Shown: piece by piece, positions 6,292 through 11,480 of the stretch
How positions within the stretch are numbered: position 1 is the stretch's first letter
How the letters are laid out: each line of letters opens with the position of its first letter
Assembly (NCBI GenBank): GCA_009916335.1
Contig: SAAR01000088.1
Coordinates: 1 to 11,480 of the forward strand
DNA: 11,480 nucleotides
Source: Erysipelotrichia bacterium
Lineage (GTDB): Bacteria > Bacillota_I > Bacilli_A > Erysipelotrichales > Erysipelotrichaceae
Reading direction: 5' to 3'
Program-made: the position numbers and the translations under genes
The notes under the pieces: generated by a model
Seen by the model: the letters and a program-made list of their open reading frames with translations, nothing else
What the model was told of the DNA's origin: nothing
Database searches by the model: none

Positions 6292-8859
6292 ATGAACTTT
6301 GAACAGATGAGTGAACCATTGCAAAAGGCAATCATGAAAGCAGTTGAATTATGTCAAAATAGTGGGTATCCAACGATTGATACGATTCAACTATTAAAGG
6401 TATTGTTTGAAGATGATGTATTAGATGGTTTGTATAAACGTTTACACATAGATAAAAAAGAAGCACTAGTCTTAATTGATGATGAATTAAGTAAGATTGC
6501 GACATCTAGTAGTACAAATCAACCACAGTTTTCAAATGAAGTAGTGAATAGCTTTGAAAAGGCTAAAAAGTGGAGTGATGCAAATAATGAAAGTTATTTA
6601 GGTTGTGCATCACTATGGATTGCATTGATGTTTAATAAATCTTATATTTCTAAATTATTAGTGAAACGTTTTCACTTAAAGGAAGAAATGTGTAAGGAAG
6701 AAGAATTAAAAAGGAGAGGGGGAAGAGAGATGAATACACCAAATGCAGAAGCGAATGTTGAGGCATTGGCTAAATATGGTAGGGATTTAGTAGAAGATGT
6801 TAAAAGTGGTAAGATTGATCCAGTGATTGGGCGTGATGATGAAATCCGTCGTGTGATTCAGATTTTATCTCGTAAAACAAAGAATAATCCTGTTTTAATA
6901 GGAGAGCCTGGTGTTGGTAAGACAGCGATTGTGGAAGGCATCGCATGGCGTATTATGAAAGGCGATGTACCTTTATCCTTAAAAGATAAAAAATTGATTG
7001 AATTGGATATGGGTTCTTTAATTGCAGGGGCAAAATATCGTGGTGAATTTGAAGAACGTTTAAAAGCAGTTCTTGATGAAGTAAAACAAGCAGAAGGAAA
7101 TATCATCTTGTTTATTGATGAAATTCATAATCTTGTTGGTGCTGGTAAAACAGAAGGTAGTATGGATGCGGCTAATTTATTGAAACCATTATTGGCTCGT
7201 GGAGAATTAAGGTGTATCGGTGCGACAACATTTAATGAATATCGTAAATACATTGAAAAGGATGCTGCACTAGAAAGACGTTTTCAACGTGTACAGGTTA
7301 ATGAGCCTAGCGTTGAGGATACCATTGCGATTTTGCGTGGATTAAAGGAACGTTTTGAAACTTATCATGGTGTTAAAATTTTAGATGAAGCCATTATCTC
7401 AAGTGCTGTACTATCAAATCGTTATATTACAGATCGTTTCTTACCTGATAAAGCGATTGATTTAATTGATGAAGCATGTGCACAATTGCGTGTAGAAATG
7501 GATTCAATGCCACAGGAAATTGATGAATTAGAACGTAAAGTCATGCAATTAGAAATTGAAGAAACAGCATTAAAAAGTGAAGATGATAAGAAATCGAAAG
7601 AGCGTTTAGCGATGATTCGTGATGAATTGAAAGAGTTGAAAGCAAAGAAAGATGTTTTATACACAAAGTGGAATGATGAAAAGGATCGATTAGATGAAAC
7701 AAAGAAAAATCGTGCTTTATTAGAAAAAGCGAAACTTGATTTGGAACAGGCACAAAGTGAAACACGTTATGAAGAAGCAGCGAAGTTGCAATATGAAACA
7801 ATTCCTAACTTAGAAAAATTAATTGCACAAGAAAGTGAAGCAAACAAAGAAGATGCATTAATTTCAGAGGTTGTTAGTGAAGATGAAATTGCAAAGATTG
7901 TTTCTAAATGGAGTGGTGTTGAAGTAAGCAAACTTGTGGAAAGTGAGCGAATGAAACTGTTGTCATTAAAAGATGTAATGGCAAAACGTGTCATTGGACA
8001 AGATCAAGCTTTAACTTTAGTGAGTGATGCGATTCTTAGAAGTAAGGCACAAATTCAAGATGAAAATCGACCAATTGGTAGTTTCTTGTTCTTAGGACCT
8101 ACTGGGGTAGGAAAAACAGAAGTTGCTAAGACATTAGCTGAACAGTTGTTTGATTCTGATACACATATTATCCGTATTGATATGAGTGAATATATGGAAA
8201 AACACAGTGTGGCTCGTTTAATTGGGGCTCCTCCAGGATATGTTGGTTATGATGAAGGAGGACAGTTAACAGAGGCAGTACGTCGTAATCCTTATTCTAT
8301 TGTCTTATTTGATGAAGTAGAAAAGGCACACCCAGATGTCTTTAATGTTTTATTACAGATTTTAGATGATGGAAGAATTACGGATTCTAAAGGAGTCAGC
8401 GTTGACTTTAAAAATACCATCTTGATTATGACAAGTAATTTAGGTAGTCAGTTTGCATTTGATGAATATCAAAGCAGAAGTGAGATGGAAGAAAATTACA
8501 TGAAAGAAGTACGCCGTTTCTTCAAGCCTGAATTTATTAACCGAATTGATGAAATCGTTGTTTTCAATGCTTTAGGTGATGAAGTGTTAGCTAAGATTGC
8601 ACATAAGTTTATGAATGAGTTGACAAGACGTTTAGCAAGTAAAGATATTACATTAGAAGTAAGTGATAATGTCTATCGAGAGATTGCGAAAGAAGGTGTC
8701 GATCCAGTCTTTGGAGCTAGACCAATGAAACGTTATATTCAACGGCACATTGAAACTTTATTAGCGAAACGAATGATTGAAGAAGGTTTCACAAAAGAAG
8801 ATGTGGTTTATTTAGATTTTAATGATGGTTATCATGTTAGTATTAAGCATCATGCCTAA
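6292..8859 (+). CDS. clpB: ATP-dependent disaggregase ClpB
   Basis: A hexameric AAA+ chaperone that pulls proteins out of aggregates together with DnaK. The 855 residues show: a Clp N domain (1-about 140), recognisable but divergent; AAA-1 with Walker A GEPGVGKT (204-211), pore-loop Tyr249 in KYRGEF, and Walker B ILFIDEIH (272-279); a full-length coiled-coil M domain (about 400-525), which separates ClpB from ClpA and fits DnaK partnership; and AAA-2 with Walker A GPTGVGKT (602-609), pore Tyr650 in GYVGYDEGG, Walker B VLFDEVEK (671-678) and the sensor-2 block GARPMKR (808-814). I see no ClpP-docking IGF-type loop, as expected for ClpB. The ATG at 6292 has AAAGGAG seven bases upstream. Transcription is under two CIRCE operators, so HrcA repression and heat induction are expected. 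A terminator follows, making it a single-gene unit. Confidence 0.97.
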   Translation: MNFEQMSEPLQKAIMKAVELCQNSGYPTIDTIQLLKVLFEDDVLDGLYKRLHIDKKEALVLIDDELSKIATSSSTNQPQFSNEVVNSFEKAKKWSDANNESYLGCASLWIALMFNKSYISKLLVKRFHLKEEMCKEEELKRRGGREMNTPNAEANVEALAKYGRDLVEDVKSGKIDPVIGRDDEIRRVIQILSRKTKNNPVLIGEPGVGKTAIVEGIAWRIMKGDVPLSLKDKKLIELDMGSLIAGAKYRGEFEERLKAVLDEVKQAEGNIILFIDEIHNLVGAGKTEGSMDAANLLKPLLARGELRCIGATTFNEYRKYIEKDAALERRFQRVQVNEPSVEDTIAILRGLKERFETYHGVKILDEAIISSAVLSNRYITDRFLPDKAIDLIDEACAQLRVEMDSMPQEIDELERKVMQLEIEETALKSEDDKKSKERLAMIRDELKELKAKKDVLYTKWNDEKDRLDETKKNRALLEKAKLDLEQAQSETRYEEAAKLQYETIPNLEKLIAQESEANKEDALISEVVSEDEIAKIVSKWSGVEVSKLVESERMKLLSLKDVMAKRVIGQDQALTLVSDAILRSKAQIQDENRPIGSFLFLGPTGVGKTEVAKTLAEQLFDSDTHIIRIDMSEYMEKHSVARLIGAPPGYVGYDEGGQLTEAVRRNPYSIVLFDEVEKAHPDVFNVLLQILDDGRITDSKGVSVDFKNTILIMTSNLGSQFAFDEYQSRSEMEENYMKEVRRFFKPEFINRIDEIVVFNALGDEVLAKIAHKFMNELTRRLASKDITLEVSDNVYREIAKEGVDPVFGARPMKRYIQRHIETLLAKRMIEEGFTKEDVVYLDFNDGYHVSIKHHA
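6711..6732 (+). promoter_or_regulatory. Possible internal translation start of clpB
   Basis: A purine-rich tract with AAGGAG (6711-6716) and GGGGGAAG-like sequence lies just before an in-frame ATG (6730-6732), codon 147, at the junction between the N domain and AAA-1. Initiation here would give a ClpB of about 709 residues lacking the N domain. E. coli ClpB is known to have such a second start near codon 149. The tract also encodes a charged linker (KRRGGREM), so the match could be coincidence. Confidence 0.45.
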
Positions 8860-8870
8860 GTGAAAAATAG

Positions 8871-8900
8871 GAGGGTTTATAAAGTGAACCCTCTTTTTTT
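8871..8900 (+). terminator. Rho-independent terminator after clpB
   Basis: GAGGGTTTAT (8871-8880) pairs with GTGAACCCTC (8884-8893, two wobbles near the loop) and is followed by T7. It begins 11 bases after the clpB stop codon. Confidence 0.92.
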
Positions 8901-8925
8901 GCACTTTTACTAGTGAAAACTTTGA

Positions 8926-8954
8926 TTGACATACTAGGTATAGTGAAATAAAAT
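8926..8954 (+). promoter_or_regulatory. Promoter of the LiaF-like operon
   Basis: Perfect TTGACA (8926-8931), 17-bp spacer, TAAAAT (8949-8954). The leader is about 55 nt and ends in AAGGGGAG (9002-9009). Short repeated words lie around it: TACTAG at 8908-8913 and 8932-8937, and TAGTGAAA at 8911-8918 and 8941-8948. Whether these bind a regulator is unknown. Confidence 0.7.
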
Positions 8955-9014
8955 GAAGAGGAATACATACTCATGATTGTATCGTAATCAAAAAAATGTC
9001 GAAGGGGAGAACAT

Positions 9015-9689
9015 ATGAATAAAATAAGTCGTATTTTATGGGGTGTGGTATTGATTGCACTGGGTGTTATTTTAGCCATTAATGCACTTAATATCACCTA
9101 TATTAATCTGTTTTTTAAAGGTTGGTGGACATTGCTGATCATCATACCTTGCTTTATCTCATTGTTTAATAAAAAAGATAAAACAAAAGATTTCATCGGC
9201 TTAAGTGTTGGTATTTTATTATTGTTAGGAGTACGAGGTTATATCCATTTCTATATGGTTTTAAAATTACTTTTACCAATCATTTTAATTTTAATTGGTT
9301 TATCTATTGTATTAAAAGATGTGTTTCATCGCAAAACAAGAAAAGCGATGAAGTATATCAAACGCAGTGAAGAAGAATATTATTCGACTTTTCAATCACA
9401 GCAGATTAATGTGAATAAACAAGACTTTAAAGGTTGTCATTTAAATGCCATTTTTGGTGAATTAAAGTGTGATTTACAAGAAGTAATTATTACACAGGAT
9501 TGCATTGTTGATGTTAGTGCTATTTTTGGTAGTGTAAGAATTTATGTAGCTGATGATGTCAATGTAGAAGTCATTTCAACGGCTTTATTTGGTAGTGTCG
9601 ATACATTTCATAAGAAAAATATCCACACTGACAAGCCAACGCTTTATATTAATGCACTTTGTATGTTTGGAGGTGTTGATATAAAATGA
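9015..9689 (+). CDS. LiaF-like four-helix membrane protein
   Basis: An integral membrane protein resembling LiaF (YvqF), which in Bacillus holds back the LiaRS two-component system that answers cell-envelope damage. The 224 residues have an N-terminal half of about four hydrophobic segments (about 6-27, 38-52, 60-77, 82-101) like the LiaF transmembrane domain, a charged linker (102-125), and a soluble C-terminal beta domain. That domain repeats a short turn motif four times: AIFGEL (145), AIFGSV (169), ALFGSV (190) and CMFGGV (216), as expected for a LiaF-type beta-helical fold. No liaS or liaR lies in the window, so the regulatory role is unproven here. Its stop overlaps the start of the next gene (ATGA), so the two are translationally coupled. 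First gene of a likely four-gene unit. Confidence 0.82.
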   Translation: MNKISRILWGVVLIALGVILAINALNITYINLFFKGWWTLLIIIPCFISLFNKKDKTKDFIGLSVGILLLLGVRGYIHFYMVLKLLLPIILILIGLSIVLKDVFHRKTRKAMKYIKRSEEEYYSTFQSQQINVNKQDFKGCHLNAIFGELKCDLQEVIITQDCIVDVSAIFGSVRIYVADDVNVEVISTALFGSVDTFHKKNIHTDKPTLYINALCMFGGVDIK

Positions 9690-10486
9690 AAGAAACACAA
9701 AAAATTATCAAGTATTTAGCAATGGCATTCGCCCTCTTTTTAATGGTGAATATTATATCGGTTCTTTTTTATGGTTTTTCACTCTTGAGTAATCTGTTTT
9801 ATGAATCTTCCTCAAATATAAACCAACCACAGATGAACCTTACAAGTGATGCGTCAAGGATCTTGATTGATGTCAATCATGCCAATGTCATGATTCAAAA
9901 AGGAACACATTTTTCAATTAAAAGTGATAGTGATGTACTTAGTGTAACACAAAATGAAAAACAATTAACCATTCATGAAAAAGATCATTTTTGGTTGTTG
10001 GATCAAGCGAGTACGATTGTTATTTATGTACCAGAGGAAATGGTATTTGATGAAGTGATCATTAAAACAGCGATGGGAAAAATGAATGTAGAGTATTTGC
10101 AGACAGATGTGTTATCGCTTAAACAAGGCTTAGGAAAAGTAGCGATAAACACTTTAAATGTGTATGAAAAAGCCGATATTGAAACAGGGGGAGGAATGTT
10201 TAGTATTGATAATGGGGTTTTAAATAATGCACAGATAGAAGTTGGTATTGGGCATTTAGCGATGCAAGTAGCACTAAAAGGAGAACACTCACTAGATTGT
10301 GGTATAGGGGAAATCGATTTATCTTTATTAGGAAAAGCAGAAGCGTATCAATTATTGATTGATGATGGTATTGGTGATGTTAATGTACAAGATATGAATC
10401 ATGTTGATAAACGATATGGAAGTGGTGAAAATAAACTTGATATTTCTAGTGGTATTGCTCACATTGATGTAGATTTTGTTGATTAA
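9686..10486 (+). CDS. Membrane-anchored DUF4097-type beta-repeat protein
   Basis: A 266-residue protein of unknown biochemical role. One transmembrane segment (about 9-33) anchors it, and the rest is a predicted beta-helix. Glycine-turn repeats recur roughly every 19-22 residues: AMGKMNVE (129), GLGKVAIN (148), GGGMFSID (168), GIGHLAMQ (187), GIGEIDLS (206) and GIGDVNVQ (228). This pattern is typical of DUF4097/LiaG-like proteins; liaG in Bacillus lies beside liaF, and here too the gene follows a LiaF-like gene, with an ATGA overlap. That context supports an envelope-stress role as a sensor or scaffold at the outer face of the membrane, but this is inference. The fold repeats resemble those in the LiaF-like C-terminal domain, so the two proteins may stack or pair. 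Confidence 0.78.
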   Translation: MKETQKIIKYLAMAFALFLMVNIISVLFYGFSLLSNLFYESSSNINQPQMNLTSDASRILIDVNHANVMIQKGTHFSIKSDSDVLSVTQNEKQLTIHEKDHFWLLDQASTIVIYVPEEMVFDEVIIKTAMGKMNVEYLQTDVLSLKQGLGKVAINTLNVYEKADIETGGGMFSIDNGVLNNAQIEVGIGHLAMQVALKGEHSLDCGIGEIDLSLLGKAEAYQLLIDDGIGDVNVQDMNHVDKRYGSGENKLDISSGIAHIDVDFVD

Positions 10487-10499
10487 AGGGGAGAAAGTA

Positions 10500-11150
10500 A
10501 TGATTAAAGCAATTATATTTGATATGGATGGATTGATGTTTGATACAGAAAAACTATTTGAAGTATTATTTTTTAAGGTCTGTAAAGAGCATGATTTCTA
10601 TTGTACAAAAGAAGCGTTTCTAAGTATGGTAGGAGTTAGTGCAAAAACTGTGAGTAAATTAGAATCACAATTTTTAGAAATTAGTAAAATTATGGAAGAA
10701 GTACAACAACGAAGAAAAGCGTTCTTCTTTGAATATTTTAAAGAAGCAGGTTCAGCGAATAAAAAAGGGTTAAAAGAGCTATATGAATACGCTAAAAAGC
10801 ATGGCTATAAACTGGCTGTCGCAAGTAGTTCACAAAAAGAGGATATTGTAAAGTTTATTAATCATGCAGGGTTTTCAATGGAATTTGATGCGATTGTATC
10901 AGGTTATGATGGACTGCCTTCAAAACCAGCACCAGACATATTCATGAAAGCGGCGAAGATGCTTGCATTAAAAAATGAAGAATGTTTAGTGTTAGAAGAT
11001 AGTAAATTTGGTACGATGGCTGCCTATCATGCACATATGCCACATGTCTTTATTCAGGATATGATTGCTCCTGATGAAGAAATGAAACCGTATATAGATA
11101 TTAGCTGTGATAGTATGTTAGATGTGATTACATTATTAGAAAAACAATAG
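10500..11150 (+). CDS. HAD-superfamily phosphatase (beta-PGM-like subfamily)
   Basis: A haloacid dehalogenase-like hydrolase of 216 residues, probably a cytoplasmic sugar-phosphate phosphatase or phosphoglucomutase-like enzyme. All four HAD motifs are seen: DMDGLMFDTE (8-17, nucleophile Asp8 and acid/base Asp10), the Ser in VASSS (107-111), Lys142 in SKPAPDIF, and Glu166-Asp167 in LVLEDSKFG. A helical cap (about 15-85) lies between motifs 1 and 2, as in subfamily I. The substrate cannot be read from sequence. I chose the ATG at 10500 because AAAGGGGAG (10485-10493) lies just ahead; an upstream TTG at 10476 lies inside the previous gene and has no ribosome site. It is 13 bases after the DUF4097-type gene with no terminator between, so it likely shares that transcript. 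Confidence 0.9.
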   Translation: MIKAIIFDMDGLMFDTEKLFEVLFFKVCKEHDFYCTKEAFLSMVGVSAKTVSKLESQFLEISKIMEEVQQRRKAFFFEYFKEAGSANKKGLKELYEYAKKHGYKLAVASSSQKEDIVKFINHAGFSMEFDAIVSGYDGLPSKPAPDIFMKAAKMLALKNEECLVLEDSKFGTMAAYHAHMPHVFIQDMIAPDEEMKPYIDISCDSMLDVITLLEKQ

Positions 11151-11161
11151 GAGGAAGTCAT

Positions 11162-11480
11162 ATGGATGCACATACAGATACATTATATGAAACAAAGTTA
11201 AAGAAAACACAGTTAGCGTTAATTAAAAATAATATGGACGCACGTATTTTAGAAAATAAAGAACAGGTGGCACAAGAGATTCAACGCCTGATCTTTGCTG
11301 GGGCAAGTGTGAGTGTTGGAGGCTCACAAACATTATTTGATTGCGATATTATCAACTTACTAAGAACGATGGATATTCGCTATGATGATCGCTATCAAGA
11401 AGGATTAAGCAAAGAAGAAATGCAAGCAGTGTATCGTCGTGCGTTTATGTGTGATTTTTATTTAGCTAGTAGTAATGCAG
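11162..11480 (+). CDS. LUD domain protein (LutC/YkgG-like), 5' part
   Basis: Only the first 106 codons are in the window; the frame is open to the edge with no stop. The protein resembles the LUD (lactate utilisation, DUF162) family: NNMDARIL (23-30), VSVGGSQTL (50-58), DIINLLR (62-68) and the stretch DDRYQEGLSKEEM...RRAFMCDFYLASSNA (75-106), which normally leads into the nucleotide-like binding part. Some members are subunits of the LutABC lactate oxidation complex, but single-domain LUD proteins of unknown role are common, and no lutA or lutB is visible. AGGAGG (11149-11154) overlaps the HAD stop codon and lies seven bases before the ATG, so it is probably the last visible gene of the same operon. 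Confidence 0.85.
   Translation, partial: MDAHTDTLYETKLKKTQLALIKNNMDARILENKEQVAQEIQRLIFAGASVSVGGSQTLFDCDIINLLRTMDIRYDDRYQEGLSKEEMQAVYRRAFMCDFYLASSNA

Noticed and set aside
6858..7994. Several minus-strand open frames inside clpB, and similar ones inside the NlpC/P60 gene and cca
   Set aside because: They lie opposite well-supported genes, have no ribosome sites or recognisable domains, and their composition is that of complementary-strand shadows.
8963..8990. Weak inverted repeats (ATACA/TGTAT and TGATT/AATCA) in the leader of the LiaF-like gene
   Set aside because: The arms are five bases, overlap each other and are common by chance in AT-rich DNA; there is no riboswitch or attenuator structure.
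10476..10499. Upstream TTG start for the HAD phosphatase
   Set aside because: It lies inside the previous coding region without a ribosome site; the ATG at 10500 has AAAGGGGAG upstream and gives the standard HAD N-terminus.
1..11480. tRNA or rRNA genes, CRISPR arrays, insertion sequences, attachment sites
   Set aside because: Looked for on both strands; no repeat-spacer pattern, transposase, long inverted ends or tRNA-like fold was seen.

Overview
This window comes from a low-GC Gram-positive bacterium. The DNA is strongly AT-rich, ribosome binding sites are AGGAGG-like, promoters are vegetative TTGACA/TATAAT type, and terminators are hairpins followed by T runs. The heat-shock gene clpB sits behind CIRCE operators, and the LiaF-like and TSCPD-family genes fit Bacillota. 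UGA is used as a stop codon (4105-4107 and 9687-9689), so this is not a UGA=Trp mollicute. The overall flavour, with a small Cys-rich TSCPD protein and a CCA-adding enzyme carrying an HD domain, would suit a gut member of Erysipelotrichia or a related clostridial group. That placement is an inference, not proven by the sequence.

Layout. At 8-1303 lies a membrane-anchored or secreted NlpC/P60 cell-wall hydrolase with an Ig-like domain, closed by a terminator. At 1424-2164 is a SpoU/TrmH-family RNA 2'-O-methyltransferase with its own promoter. At 2248-2502 is a small Cys-rich TSCPD-family protein of unknown function. Its promoter contains a perfect palindrome between -35 and -10, and the gene ends in a long hairpin. 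At 2650-4107 a ketopantoate-reductase-family gene and an ADP-ribose-pyrophosphatase-type Nudix gene form a pair. They converge on a minus-strand pair across a shared bidirectional terminator. That pair, read leftward from 6066 to 4182, is cca (tRNA CCA-adding enzyme) overlapping a YfcE-type metallophosphodiesterase. Divergent from cca, clpB (6292-8859) has a promoter flanked by two CIRCE (HrcA) operators. After the clpB terminator, a second transcription unit starts at a TTGACA-17-TAAAAT promoter. It reads a LiaF-like membrane protein, a DUF4097-type beta-repeat protein, a HAD phosphatase and the start of a LUD-domain protein that runs off the window.

How the genes work together. Most are housekeeping: tRNA end maturation, RNA methylation, protein disaggregation, and nucleotide or cofactor hygiene. 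Two parts look like stress or envelope functions: the HrcA-controlled clpB, and the LiaF-like/DUF4097 pair, which resembles parts of the Bacillus lia envelope-stress locus but has no LiaRS genes in view. I found no mobile element, CRISPR array, rRNA or tRNA gene. The most distinctive signals are regulatory: the double CIRCE whose one arm mismatch is forced by the -35 box, the operator-like palindrome ahead of the TSCPD gene, and a well-placed internal start in clpB that could give an N-domain-less form. No clearly new system is evident.
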